The notes: generated from the letters alone by a model not told the origin. A DNA stretch of 64,000 nucleotides from Paulownia fortunei (GCA_019321725.1 CM033105.1:14707632-14771631); one strand, 5' to 3'; positions 36,801 to 49,619 are shown, counted from the first letter of the stretch. Made by a program: numbers and translations.

Positions 36801-39331
36801 ACTATCCCATGCACTGGAAAAGAGCTCTGAACATCACCATAATCCAATAGCCAATAATCATAAAAGCATGCAAATCCATGCACACTCATACGCATGCAAA
36901 TCCATGCACGCAAACCTGCAAATCCATGTATACAACCATGCAAATCCATGCATGCTTTGGTGCACTAGTAGTGGTCAGTAAAATATTTTTTTTTCTCAGA
37001 ATCATGCCGTGCAATGCAAGATTTAACACAATACTCGTATATGATGCATGCATGTGCCAATGAAAATGCCTATGTATGTATGCTTAATGGAATGCCCTCT
37101 GCTATGAACATATGATTTATGATATTACATGTAATTCACATATCTACTGTGTCTATGCATTATAGTTGCAAATAAATCTTTACTCATCTTTGATCGGTTG
37201 TGTGTTACTTCTAGGTTTCTTAAGTATTACTCCCCAACCCTAGATGTGAAACAATCTGTAAAAATACAAAATATCAATCACCATCCTCAATTAACAAGTT
37301 CATTATACCAAATGTAGTATAAAGATCTTGAATCTCAATTTAACTAAACAACCGTACCACTTAGAAACTATAACTGAATAAAACCTTCTACGTACCTTTG
37401 TTCCACATCTTAAATGTATACTAACCTCACTTAATTAATGTATTATAACTCTTACAACATTTTCCTAAATATTAGGGATCAAATGCACCACATCTATGCT
37501 GGAACATGTTAATGAACTAAATGGGACAGATTCACCATGGTGATTTTATCACCCTTAGACATATTCATTCACTCCACAATTTTTATCACACTTATCTAAC
37601 ATAAAAAAAATGTAACCATGTCATAGAATGGCTAAAAATCACGGATATAGCTTCCCAAGTTTAGCTCCTTTCACAGCATACTAAAATAGATTTTTCCTAC
37701 CGTGACAATTTTATGCATTTCATGACATTAATGGTTTTGTCACCCTTAAGTATACTCAATCACTCCCAAATTTTTGCCACACTTATATAACATATAAAAA
37801 GAGACAACCAGGTCATATTCTTGCCAAAACTAATGAATTTAATACTATAAAACTAGTCCACTTCACAAGGACAGAATCTGAAATTCGATGGTGACAGTTT
37901 TGAGCATCTCTTTAATATCATGCCCTATTTCAATTTCTAACCGATGAAAATTTATTCCAATACTCTTAACCCATATATAAACATGTATATGATGATAATT
38001 ACAAGTTTTATTCAACATACCATACACTTTTGAAGCCTAAAACATAAGAAAATAGTAAGGTGATAGTTTTTGCTATTAGTATTTCCTATTAAGTGTTTGT
38101 CATAAAAAACCTTTTCTTTGTACACCAAAGTCTAACTAAAAACTTCCTAAAATTTTTATAAGAGATATTGAAAGTTTAGTAAACAATAAAACCATTCAGA
38201 ATCATCTGAAAACCAAAGGTAAAACTGTAGATAAGTGTTACCTATGCAGATTTTGAGGTTAAACTTGATGGTAATCACTTCTCCTTTGCTTTTCTTGCTT
38301 TTATTTCAACTTGGAATTAATTTGGAGCACTTGGATACCTTTAGGTGTGCGTTTGGAAGATGAAAATGGCTGAAATAAAGGTCTGGTCATGGTTTAAGGG
38401 TAAAGGACTTGAGGTGTTAGCTTAAACTTAATAAGAAAGCGTGAGGTGGCAAAGTTTGAGGTGGCAAAGTTTGAGGTGGCATATAATGGTATAATCTGAT
38501 TTTCTCCCTTATCTTGCATCCCTAATCTTGTGTGTCTCACATATTCTTATTTGGTTGCAACCTATCTTAGTCACCATTCATTCCCATAGGTAATTCCTAT
38601 GTTTGTTCATTCGATCTCCAAACCGATTGACATTCGATTCTTAAATGATTGTCTAGTTTGCATTTCTAAAATCATATGCACATATGGACCTTATATTATG
38701 ACACTTAAATCACATTATATCATATCCAATATCCCAAGCATGTTAATCCATGGATGAATACTTTTAAAACATCTCTATCTAATTAAATCGAATCATATAA
38801 ACTTACTAGTAACACCTTTAACACTTCCAAAATTATAACATATAACCTATGAATATCCAATATATCGACCAATCTATTCTTTTTCTTATTTAAATATAAA
38901 ATTTCTTAATTAGGTTATAAGATCTCAACCACTTATATCATGTGATAGCATTAGAGGTTTAACAATTAAGAATGCTATATAAGATGCCATGTAAATGTTA
39001 GTGCAAATTAGCATATAAGTAGCAAGTAATGCATAAATCACATTAGTCAAGTGAGTTGTGAGAGGTTCAGGTATCACAGTTCCCCTCATTTGCTAGCTTC
39101 TTCACAACCAGCCACCTTTCAGCTAGAGGTAGTTCCTTCAACTGCTTCCCTAGTTCCTATTTAAGCATCTCCTACTCCCCTAGCCTAGGCCTCCGAGTAG
39201 CCAATTCAAGTAGGAGAGGTAGATATAGGGCTGTAGATACTTTTGTAGAAGACTTAGAGAGTGAGTCTTTAGTGGGTGAAGATGGGGACACCTTGATCAA
39301 CCTTGTCTCTGTATCAGATCATGGAATGTAA
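33850..39331 (+). pseudogene. Antisense additional ORF of the Tat element, split by solo LTR 3
   Basis: The likely start is ATG 34110 (MSDSDDTQSISSIGSL), after a candidate 5'-UTR intron (about 33981-34107, GGTATG..TTCAG). Coding-like text continues through 34300-34560, 34815-35330 (for example DKGKQSIPEKISKSQEIKDYD) and 35428-36134. Candidate introns end at about 34818 and span 35331-35427. The 101-codon frame at 35488-35793 is a charged coiled coil ending YDKGVKDGYYGYLRSA. After solo LTR 3 (36135-39078) the frame resumes with a Ser-rich part and an acidic tail ending VSVSDHGM at stop 39329-39331, followed by AATAAA at about 39342. Tat-lineage elements (Retand, Grande) are known to carry such an extra ORF, often antisense, of unknown function. 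Frameshifts are present, so it is not intact. Exon limits are approximate. Confidence 0.6.
36135..39078 (-). mobile_element. Solo LTR 3 of the 2.9-kb family, inside Tat antisense ORF
   Basis: On + it begins TGTAACACCCCCAACAC and ends AGGTATCACA, flanked by a perfect GTTCC duplication (36130-36134 and 39079-39083). It is the most diverged of the four copies (for example a TATATATATA run near 36205 and several indels). It has the same ATGCAAATCCATGC minisatellite at 36868-36955. A local three-fold GGTGGCAAAGTTTGA repeat lies at about 38445-38480. Confidence 0.92.
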
Positions 39332-39544
39332 TACGATTTTATCAAATAAAATTATTCTCTTGTTATCACTATCAGCTCTTTCTTTCTTATCTTAGAATCT
39401 TTATGTATTAATAATTGCATTATCAATAAAATCCTCGATCTTAATTCTCTATTTGAACATGCTAAGTAAAGACTAGCACTTCTATGCTAGGAAAAGCTTT
39501 TAACTTCTTCAGCTCATCAACCACTTTAGGTGATTATCATACTC

Positions 39545-40075
39545 CTTCCATAGGTTTTGACCATCAATTACGGAGTGCTCAGCTAACCAAGCATAACTCT
39601 TTCAAAGGTATATGCCCATCATACTTGGGAGGTCAGTGAACCGAGCATAACCCTTTTGAAGGCTTTTGCCCATTAGATTTGGGAGGTCGATAGACCAAAC
39701 ACAACCCTCAAAGGCTTTCGTCCATCAGATTTTGGAGGTCAACAGACCAAATACAACCTTCAAAGGCTTTTGCATGTTATATTTGGGAGGTCGGCAGACT
39801 GACCACAACCCTCAAAGGCTTTCACCTGTCAGATTTGCAAGGTCAACGGATCGAGAACAACCCTTAAAGGCTTTCACCATTCAGATTTAGGAGGTCAGTG
39901 AATTGAGTATAACACTTAAAGTCTTTCACCTATCAAATTTGGAAGGTCGGCGGATCGAGCACAACCCTCAAAAGCTTTTGCCCATCAAATTTAGGAGGTC
40001 GGTAGATTGAACATAACCCTTAAAGCTTTCACTTGTCAGATTTGGGAGGTCAGTTGATTGAGCACAACCCTTTCA
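39545..40075 (-). repeat. 52-bp tandem array in the 3' region of the Tat element
   Basis: About nine to ten head-to-tail units of about 52 bp are seen, each with ATTTGGGAGGTC, an ACCGAGCACAACCC-like middle and AAAGGCTTTTGCCCATCAG. Units diverge from one another by several substitutions. Long Tat elements commonly carry tandem repeats between the polymerase and the 3' LTR. There are no spacers, so it is not CRISPR-like. Confidence 0.85.
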
Positions 40076-40084
40076 ACACATCAT

Positions 40085-40442
40085 AAATTCCAGATCATTA
40101 AAAAACCTCTATAAAGTTATCTTAATTGATCAAAAGTGAATTTCGCATTACATCAAGAGAATATAACGAACTTTTTGATAAAGTCCTGACCTAAACATAG
40201 AACTTTTATAAATGACAGACATTCCATAGTTGAGGGAGTTTTCATCCTTCAAATTCTTCAAGCACATTGTTAGGACCTTGGTAATCTTATAAAGCCCTTC
40301 CCAATTAACTTCTAGTTTTCCTATTGTTTTTAGGGCATCTACTCGACGCAATACCAAGTCCCTCACCTGAAATTACCTTCACTTTACCCGCTGATTGTAT
40401 CTTGCTCATATTTAGCTTTTATAAGTTTCTAACCGAGCATAT
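40085..40442 (-). pseudogene. Tat integrase C-terminal part
   Basis: The minus strand reads RDLVLRRVDALKTIGKLEVNWEGLYK, the C-terminal integrase region of Tat elements, and continues to about 40085 with NVCHL-like text. Its right end joins the small chromovirus. The sequence beyond that element (46038 on) supplies the preceding integrase residues, so a single integrase was split. Confidence 0.82.
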
Positions 40443-40902
40443 TATCATGCACCGCCAAGCCAAGACCCATTTATTACAGCATTTTTGGGCTTGGAGGCTC
40501 TTCCATAATTTTCTAGAATATTAGGGACATTTTGGACAATTGCTAGGAACTTCTAGAAAGTTCATTTGTAAATATCTAGTGGAATCATTCTAGCATATTC
40601 CTTGGAGAACTCTATAGAGTCTCTCCCAACTGTTGGATCAAATAGATCACCATTGTCTATTTAGGAGGTGGAGTAATATAAATAGAGGTAGGAACTTCAT
40701 TTGTAAACCATGAAACAAGAGTTTGAGTTTGAGTGAATACAAGCTTTCTTTTACAAAGCTCTTTTGCCTTCTTTGAGTGTTTTCTATCTTGATAGCCATC
40801 TTCCAACACTTTTCTAAGCAACAAGGCTGACTTAGCCACCGCGAGGAGCAGTTGAAGAAGCTAAGGCCACATGGTCCTTGTTAAGGGAACAAGTCCGTGA
40901 CA
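40443..40902 (+). repeat. 5' LTR of small chromovirus
   Basis: It begins TATCATGCACCGCC (first G mutated) and ends CCGTGACA. A TATA box (TATAAATAG) lies at 40677-40685. It is paired with 45578-46037, with a modest number of differences. Confidence 0.88.
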
Positions 40903-40949
40903 AGTGGTATCAAAGCCCGATTGGGCTAAGTGCTGTGAAGTCACAAGTG

Positions 40950-43900
40950 ATGGTCGGCAACGAGAATAGGTCAGGTGTGACCGAAGACCGCATGAGAGAA
41001 CCCGTCAAGACCCAATCCAAGAATAAACACGATCAAAGTAAGAGCCAGAAGGACAGCTCTTAAGAACGCGTCATGGAGGATATGGGTGAGTGCTTTGAGA
41101 TAGTCGAGCACAATATCGAGATATTGGAGGGCCATATTCTCAAACAGTTAGACTCCCTGAAGGAGAATGTCCAAGCATGCCTCGACGCTGACACCTTTCA
41201 TGATGATCGCTTAACGCGACTGGAGACGAATGTGATAGACGCTCTGCAAGCTATGCAAATTAGCATTGAGATATTGCGGGAGGACTTAGCAGGGTGTAAA
41301 AAGGCTGCTACCACCGAGAGAGCTAGCATCGGCGTGGTTAGTCCAAGGGTGGACTATCCTAAACCCAATGGGTTCGATAGCCGAAGGGACGCCAAGGAAG
41401 TTGAGAACTTCTTATGGCAAATGCAACACTACTTCGAGGGACTTAACTTAACTGATGAAGTATCAAGGGTAAGAACTGCCACTCTCTATCTCACCGATAC
41501 TACTATTCTATGGTTGTGCAGAAATCACGCCGACATAGAATGAGGTTCCTATCGGGTCGATACTTAGGAGGATTTCAAGAAAGAGCTTAAGCGATATTTC
41601 TACCCAAAAAATATCATTTATGAAGCTCGTAAGAAGCTCCAAGAGCTGAAACAACAAGGCACCATAAGGGAGTATATTAAAGACTTTACCACAATCATGC
41701 TTCAAATTCCTAATCTATTGGAGGAGGACCTTCTCTTCCACTTTGTGGATAATCTTCAACAATGGGCCAATCAAGAGTTTCAACGATGAGACATCAAGTC
41801 GGTAAACGAGGCCATCGCCTTCGTAGAGTCTCTTACAGAGTACCAACCCCACACGGATACTTCAAAGAAGAAGGAGAAATGGAACCCGACTAAAGGTAGG
41901 GGACAAAAGTGGGATAATCAGGACCAACAAAAAATATACCCACCCAAGGAAGGAGATAGGAATCCATCCCGAAAGGAGTACAAAGAAAAGAAATGTGCCT
42001 TCGTACCACAGGAAGGATGCTTCGTGTGTAAAGAGCCACATGCCACGAGCAATTATCCCAAGCTTGGATCCTTGTCTGCCATGGTTGAAAGGAATGAGGC
42101 AACAACAACCATGGATGAAGGAACGAGTAATATCGGATCCATCAGACTTCTTAATACCCTCAATGCCAAGCCGTTACTAGCGACATCAAGCAAGGGGCTG
42201 ATGTACGTAGAGACATACATAAGTAGGAAGCCTACCAAGGCATTAGTGGAAACGGGAGCTACCCACAACTTCATAAGTGAGGAAGAGGCCAATAGATTAG
42301 GCCTACGATGGAGCAGGGGTGAAGGTTGGCTCAAGACAGTGAAAACCAAAGCTCAACCCCTTAATGGCATAGTGAAGAATGTGGAGCTATGCTTAGGCCC
42401 TTGGAAGGGCCAAGTGGATTTCTCGGTGGCACCTATGGACGACTTCAAGGTCGTACTCGGCATGGACTTCTTAAGAAAAGAAACAGCTATTCCCATGCCT
42501 TCTTTCAACTTTGTATGCATACTCGAAAAGAGAGCACCTTGCATGATCCCCACCATCGACCCAACTGAGGGACATTCGCAAGGGACTAAGACTGAATCAA
42601 GGCACCTATCGGCAATGCAAATTACCAAGGGGGTAAAATGGGGTGAGTCGACATATTTAGCAACCTTAAAAGAGAAAGTTCCAGTCGTCACTAAGGAGGA
42701 GGACTTGCCACCCATCATCCAGAATGTCTTGGAGAAAAACAAGGACGTGATGCCGGATGAGTTACCAAAGAAACTCCCACCTAGGCGAGAGGTGGATCAC
42801 AAGATCAAATTAGAGCCAAGCACCAAGCCATCCGCTATGGCACCTTACAGTATGGCCTTACCCGAACTAGAGAAACTTTGAAGGCAACTAACAGAGTTGT
42901 TAGACAAGGGATGGATCCGACCTTCGAAGGCACCATACATCACACTGGTGTTGTTCCAGAAAAAGCACAATGGGTCATTAAGGATATGTGTGGACTATCG
43001 GGCATTAAATAAGGTAACTATAAAAAATCGATATCCCATACCTTTGATAGCTAACCTATTTGACAGACTTGGATGAGCCAAGATTTATACCAAGATGGAC
43101 TTGCAAAAAGGCTACTACTAAGTTTTGATTGCTGAGGAGGATGAGCCAAAGATGGCGTGCATCACCCGAGACGGGTCTTTTGAGTGGTTAGTCATGCCTT
43201 TCGGACTAACCAATGCCCCAGCCATATTTTGCACGCTCATGAACAAGATCTTCTAGCCATACCTAGATCAGTTCATGGTGGTCTACCTAGATGATATAGT
43301 GATCTACAACAACTCATTGGAGGAACACGCCAACCACCTACGTACCGTATTTCAGGTATTAAGGGAAAACGAGTTATTTGTGAAGAAAAAAAGTGCTCGT
43401 TTGCCAAGGAGGAGGTTCTTTTTTTGGGACACATCATCGGACATGGGCAGCTCCAGATGGACAGAGCAAAGATACCAGCCATTGTGGAGTGGGAAGCTCC
43501 AACCAAGGTAATCGAATTATGGTCTTTTCTTGGACTTATCAATTATTACTGCAGGTTTATCCAGGGATACTCGACATGTGCAGCACCACTGATGGACCTA
43601 CTCAAAAAAGGGAAAACATGGGAGTGGTTCAAGAAATGCCAACACGCCTTTGATGACTTGAAGGCGGCAGTAAGCAGCGAGCCCATACTAGCCCTGCTAA
43701 ATTTTGACAAGCCCTTTAAACTCCACATGGATGCCTCAGACTTTGCAATAGGAGGGGTACTAATGCAAAAAGGGCATACCATAGCATTCAAAAGCCGCAA
43801 GCTCAATGACACCAAACGACGATACACTGTGCAAGAAAAAGAGATGACGGCCATCATCCATTACCTACGGGTGTGGCGACATTACTTGTTGGGCTCCCAC

Positions 43901-45560
43901 TTTATCATCAAAATCAACAATGTTGCCACGAGTTACTTCCAAACCCAAAAGAAGCTGTCACCGAAGCAAGCTCGATGGCAGGACTTTCTGGCAGAATTTG
44001 ATTACACGTTGGAGTACAAACCCAGTAAAGGCAATCTAGAAGCCAATGCCTTAAGCTGAAAGACAGAGCTTGTAACTGTCAGCCAAGCCAAGGGAGAGAT
44101 AACGGACCTCATCAAACAAGGATTGGAGCAGGACCCATTGGCTAAGGAGCTAAAGAAGCTAGCAGTGGAGGGCAAAATCAAATAATTCTAGGTAGAGGAC
44201 GGCCTACTCTACACCAAGGAACGATGCCTATACGTCCCGAAGTGGGGGAGCTTGCAAACAGAGCTCATCACGAAGTGTTACGACACTAAAAGGGCGGGAT
44301 ATCTAGGATAACGACGCACAATGGCACTATTGGAGGTAGCCTACTTTTAGCCTCATATGAGGGATAGTATCGAGTTGTACGTCAAGACTTGTCTTGTGTG
44401 CCAACAAGACAAGGTAGAGACCAAGCAGCCGACAGGATTATTGGAGCCATTACTGATTCCCGACCGACTATGGGAGTCTATCACAATGGACTTCATCAGT
44501 GCCTTGCCAAAATCAGAGGGGTTTGGGTCTATCATGGTAGTAGTAGATCGATTTTCCAAGTATGGGATGTTCATACCATGTAGTAGGGATTGCACAGTGG
44601 AAGAAGCGGCAAGGGCATTCTTCAAAAATATCGTGAAATATTAGGGATTGGGACTACTACAAAATATTGTGAGTGATTGGGACCCCCACTTCACGAGGAG
44701 ATTATGGACGGAACTTTTTAAACTTCTTGGTCAAAATTATATTTCTCCACAAGTTTTTACCCCCAGACCGATAGGCAGACCAAACAGGTGAACTCCTTGC
44801 TAGAGTGCTATTTGAGGCACTTTGTGAGTGCTAATCAGAAGGATTGAGCCAAACTTCTTGATGTAGCATAATTTTTGTACAACTTATAGTGGAGCGAGGC
44901 CACGGGACATAGTTTATTCGAGTCGGCAATGGGGCAACAACCATTAACTCCTCACACCATAGCAAGATTCGAAGGTGATGGGAGGAGCCCAGGGGTGATC
45001 AAAATGGATAAGTCATGGGAGGAGCAAGCTGACTTAGCTCGTTCATGCCTAGAAAAAGCTCATCGACGAATGAAAAAATAGGCCGACAAAAGAAGACGCC
45101 CACAAGAGTTCAATATAAGCAACCTAGTCCTTGTCAAACTCTTACCATAATAATTGAAGGCATTGCGAGGCATGCACAAAGGATTGGTAAGAAGGTACGA
45201 GGGGCCATTTTAGATTGTGGCTAAGGTATGCAAGGTGTCTTATTGTATTGACCTACCTAGCTCTTTAAAGATACATCCTGTCTTCCACGTAAGTATGTTG
45301 AAGCCATACCATGAGCAATAGAAAGACCCCAGCTGAGGCAATCACATCGAGCACCTCCTGTGGTAACCAAGTCTTACGACAAGAAGATTGAAGAGGTACT
45401 TACCAAGAAGACCATACGACGACGTGGAGTATGACCTTGCTCTTAATACTTAATCAAGTGGAAGGGACTACCAGAGTCTGAAGCAACGTGGGAACCCAAA
45501 GAAGACTTATGGCAGTTCCAAGATCAACTTTGAGAGTACGAGACGATGAGGGCATCGCCA
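40950..45560 (+). pseudogene. Small chromovirus gag-pol, broken
   Basis: Gag probably starts at ATG 40950 (MVGNENRSGVTEDRM); stops lie at 41061, 41541 and beyond. Capsid text includes GFDSRRDAKEVENFLWQM, FKKELKRYFYPKN and GTIREYIKDF. The knuckle (about 42020) is degraded. Protease at 42230 has ALVETGATHNF, with Glu in place of the catalytic Asp. RT (42870-43560) shows [19 protein letters not shown] and YLDDIVIY, with stops. RNase H (43700-44060) keeps LHMDASDFAIGGVL and YTVQEKEM. Integrase (44350-45000) has CLVCQQDK, ITMDFISALPKS and VSDWDPHF. A well-kept chromodomain follows at about 45450-45520 (YLIKWKGLPESEATWEPKED). Chromodomains of such elements bind histone marks and steer integration. 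Numerous stops mean that it is inactive. Confidence 0.88.
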
Positions 45561-45577
45561 AATTAGGTGGGGGAGGA

Positions 45578-46037
45578 TGTCATGCACCGCCAAGTCAATA
45601 CTCATTTATTGCAGCACTTTTGGGCTTAAAGGCTCTCCCGTAATTTTCTAGAATATTAGGGATATTTTGGACAATTGTTAGGAACTTCTAGAAAGTCCCT
45701 TTATAAATATCTAGTAGAATCATTCTAGCATATTCCTTGGAGAATTCTAAAGAGTCTCTCCTAATCGTTGGATCAAATAGATCACAACCGTTCATTTAGG
45801 AGGTGGAGTAGTATAAATAGAGGTAGGAACTTCATTTGTAAATCATGAAGCAAGAGTTTGAGTTTGAGTGAATACAAGCTTTCTCTTACAAAGCTCTCTT
45901 GCCTTCTTTGAGTGTTTTCTATCTTACTAGCCATCTTCCAACACTTTTCTAAGCAACGAGGCTGACTTAGCTACTGCGAGGGGCGGTTGAAGAAGCTAAG
46001 GCCACACAGTCCTTGTTAAGGGAACAAATCCATGATA
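45578..46037 (+). repeat. 3' LTR of small chromovirus
   Basis: It begins TGTCATGCACC and ends CCATGATA, with the TATA box at 45812-45820. It follows a purine tract at 45565-45577. Confidence 0.88.
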
Positions 46038-46930
46038 ATATGCTTGATCCTATTCTTCATCAATCAGATCAAGGCTTCTTTCATTAATTTTTCATTTTGG
46101 ACTTCATTTAAAAGTTGGATGCAATAGGTTTCCATCCTAATTTCTACTGGTATCACTGCTTTAGTCCCATAAGCAAGGTTGAAAGGTGATTCTCTTATTG
46201 TAGTTTGGAGCTAGTTCAATAAGCCCACATTAATGAACTCAATTTGTCATCCCATCCCCCTCCAGACCTATCCAACCTAGCCGTAATTCCTTGTACTATT
46301 ATTCAGTTAGTGACCCCAACTTGCCCATTTGCTTGTGGGTGAGCAAATGAGATAAACCTTTGTTTAATCTTCATCTCCCCACACCAAGCTCGGATTTTGG
46401 TACCATTGTCTGAGATCAAATTTTTGGGAACACTGCATCTGCAATAGATATTTTAACACAAGAATTTCATCACTTGATCTTTTGCTATTTTAGCTAAGGG
46501 TTCAGCCTCTACTCAGTTGCTAAAATAATCAACTACAACTATAAGAAACTTCATTTGTCTAGAGGCTATTGGGAAAGGTCCCACAATATCTATTCCCCAT
46601 TGTACAAAAGTGCAAGAGGAATTCATCACCGTCAGCTCTTCTATATGTTGATGTATCAATGGAGCATGTCTTTGACATTTTTCACATTTTTTGACTAGCA
46701 ACTCAGCATCTTTCCTAATGGTTGGCCAAAAGTATCCGACTCTCCATATTTTTCTAATCAGAGCTCCAATTCCCCACAACACCCTTCATAGATTTCCCTA
46801 AGGACATATCATCTTTCATGTATTGACAAACACCTTAGATGGGGCATGTTACACATTCACCTATATAATGTTTCTCCAATGATGCAAAATCATATAGCTC
46901 GGCTCTGAACTCAAGCTACTTCTTTCTTAT
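46038..46930 (-). pseudogene. Tat integrase, N-terminal and core
   Basis: The minus strand reads IRKIWRVGYFWPTIRKDA, CEKCQRHAPLIHQ, VQWGIDIVGPFPIA and VVVDYFSN. After a stop come YGTKAVIPVE-like and METYCIQLLN stretches at 46050-46180. These are the zinc finger end and DDE core of a Ty3 Tat integrase, with stops. The sequence continues at 40442 once the nested chromovirus is removed. Confidence 0.85.
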
Positions 46931-47099
46931 GTTGGGGAAGTAGCCTATCTTTCAAATAGGCTAAAATGGGTGTCCTTCAATTCTCATTTTCTTCCACAAT
47001 TGTTGCTTCCCTTTCTATGCTATTTTGTGGAGCTGAGAGCATGGTAATCTTTTTTGTATTACAGCAGAGCTAGCCATCTTTGAGAACTAATCTGCCCTA

Positions 47100-48760
47100 C
47101 CATTTTTTGATCTGGGAATCTGATATATCTCTACCAATTGAATTGCACTCTTAAAGCAGCAACTTGATCTGCGTACCTTCTTATTCTTTCTTCTTTCACT
47201 TCATATTGACCTTCTACTTGTTAAGTTACTAACTTAGAATTGGAATAGACAATCACATGCCTAACATCCATCTCTAGGGCTATCTTCAATCCACTAATCA
47301 AAGCCTCATACTCAGCTTTGTTGTTTAATGCCTTAAACTCAAACTTAACTATAAATTTTAATTCATCTCCTTCCAGGCTGGTTAAGATAATTTTGGCCCT
47401 ATAACTTGTAATGGTGGCTGATCCATTCACATGTAGCATCCACTTTCTACTATGTTTCTCCAACTTGGTTAGTTCTTATATAAAATCTACTAAAGTTTGT
47501 GCTTTGATTGTTGTTCTCTACATTATCCTTCTTGAGGTATCTGGTCTGCCCAAAATTTGTTTCAAAGGCAGATTCGTGCACACTACCACTTTATGTGATA
47601 TAAAATAAGGTCTCAGCCTTCTTGCAGTAGTGACTAGAGCTAATCCTCCTTTCTCTACCTTGAAAAATCTTTATTCAGCTCCATGAAGCAACTTACTAAC
47701 ATAGTAAATCGGTTTCTACTGACTTTTCTCTGCTCACCAAAGCACAACACTGATTGTCTGCACCCTTACTAACATATACATGTACAATGTTTCTCCCATG
47801 ATGGGCTTAGTAAGCCATGTAAGCTTAGCTAAGAAATCTTTCAGCTCACCAAAAAGCCTTCCGGCACTTCTCTGTCTATTCGAATTTGCATCATTTCCTT
47901 AGATCTTGAAGAAAGGTAGACTCATTTCTGCTGACCTATATATGAATCTACTTAATGCAGCTATTTTGCTTGTAAGGTATTGGACATCTTTAATTATGGA
48001 AGGTAGTTCATATCTAGAATAGCTCGAACTTTTACAGGATTGACTTCAATCCCTCTTTCTGTTACCATATATTCCAAACACTTTCCAAATCTGACCCCAA
48101 AAGAGCACTTAGCTGGATTCAGTTTCATGTCACACTTTTTTAGCACGTCAAATATTTCTTCCAAGTCCAAGATATGAGACTCCACTCTCTTTCTTTTCAC
48201 CAGCATGTCATCCACATATACCTCGATATTATTACCTAGTTGTTTATTTGAACATCCGATCTACCAACCTCTAATAAGTAGCTCCGATATTCTTTAATCC
48301 AAAAGGCATAACTACGTAACAGTAATTACCCCTAGAGGTGACGAAACTGAATTTTTGCTAATCTATTAGATTAAGCATAATTTGTTGATACCCCTTAGAG
48401 GCATCCATCATACTCACAATTCACATCCTGGTGTGAAATCCACAATTTGATCAATTATGGCAAAGGGTAGTGGTCTTTCGGACATGCTTTGTTACTACTG
48501 TTTTGGGCACCATCACAGCATTAGATGGCTACTCTGGGAATTGAATTTCGCAAATGTGGTCAGTTTTTAATAACTTATGTACCTCTTTCTCTATGATTTT
48601 GTCTTTCACAAGGCCAAATGCCTTCATTTCTGCTTAATCGGCCTAGCTTTTGAATCCACATCCAAATGATACATGGCTATTTTGGGACTTATCCCTACTA
48701 AGTCCTAAGTAGACCATGCGAATACATCCACATTCTGTCTTAGAAACTCGATCAGCAATT
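47100..48760 (-). pseudogene. Tat reverse transcriptase and RNase H
   Basis: RT: HICEIQFPE, VVMVPKTV, MMDASKGYQQIML, FVTSRGNYCY, MPFGLKN and the catalytic YVDDMLVKRKR (about 48205), then LNPAKCSFGVRFGKCLEY and ERGIEVNPVKVRAIL. RNase H: WMLHVNGSAT, IILTSLEGDELKF, KALNNKAEYEALISGLKIALEM and VIVYSNSKLV (47221-47463). The catalytic first Asp of RNase H (HVDGS) is Asn. Stops and frameshifts separate the blocks. Confidence 0.85.
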
Positions 48761-48869
48761 TCGCCAACTACTGATCAAGTTGAATACTAATTTTGGTTGT
48801 CTTTTGAGGTTCACTAAGAACTAGTTAAACTGTCATCAGTTCTTCATTAGGTTGCAAATGGGGTTCGGG

Positions 48870-49200
48870 CTCATCCCCTTATACAATCTTCATTATTATT
48901 CCATCTCGATCACCTCTTCTAGAAGCATCTATGTTCATGGTTTCCTCTTTATCTGCTCTCTTATTATCCTCCTCATAGTATTTCCGAGCAGAGTATTGAT
49001 CTCCTTCTACCTTCCCTATAGCTTCTCCTACTCGGAATTTCATCTTCATATGGTAGGTGAAGACCACTACGAACATATTGAGCATGGGTCTGCCTAGAAT
49101 AACATTATATGTTGATGGTGCATCCACAACTAAAAAATGTACCATTCTAAATTTCCTCAAGGGCGATAAGCCTAGAGCCACAGGAAAAATCACCTGTCCT
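48870..49200 (-). pseudogene. Tat aspartic protease region
   Basis: An open minus-strand frame of 104 codons contains HFLVVDAPSTYNVILGRPML, NMFVVVFTYHMKMKF and VEGDQYSARKYY, the conserved C-terminal block of Tat proteases. The D-T/S-G active-site stretch upstream (about 49260-49330) is only partly readable. Confidence 0.78.
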
Positions 49201-49619
49201 TTAGGTTGGATTGCTCTACAGCAAAGCCAAAAAGTAAGGTCTCTACAGGTAGAAACTCCGACCCTAACTCCGTCTATTTATAACAATCATATAACAAAAT
49301 ATCTGCACTGCTCCCTATATCCACAAAGACTCTAGCCACATCATAGTTAGCAATAGAAGTTGTGATAACCAACGCATCATTATGAGGGACCTGAAAGCCC
49401 TCTCATCTTCTGGTCCGAACTAAATTGTTATTCCTTTCACTACATAGTTTACTTTGTGCTTTTATTCTTACTAGAATCTAGTCGCTCTAGCTTGAGCTCT
49501 CCTAGCTCGATTGAAATCCCTATCAGTGGGTCCTCCCACAATCATATGTATCATCCCTCTCTTAGGAGGAGCAGGTGGTGTGTTCTCCTAGGATTCAGCT
49601 CCTTCTTTCGCTCTTTGCT

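Larger units (their letters stand above)
40443..46037 (+). mobile_element. Small Ty3 chromovirus nested in Tat integrase
   Basis: A 5.6-kb element has 460-bp LTRs at both ends, a primer site (TGGTATCAAAGCC, 40905-40917), gag, pol and a chromodomain, and a polypurine tract (AGGTGGGGGAGGA) before the 3' LTR. Short LTRs and the gag-protease type (KKGLMFVD-like, VDFTVVPMDDFKVVLG-like signature) suggest the Reina/Galadriel group of chromoviruses. The flanks share ATAT (40439-40442 and 46038-46041). Removing the element restores one Tat integrase frame, which proves insertion. Confidence 0.9.

Noticed and set aside
39545..40075. CRISPR-like array
   Set aside because: Units are contiguous with no unique spacers, in plant DNA, within a Tat element.
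42053..42742. Antisense frames of 98 and 129 codons opposite the small chromovirus gag-protease
   Set aside because: They mirror a recognised coding region and have no family resemblance.
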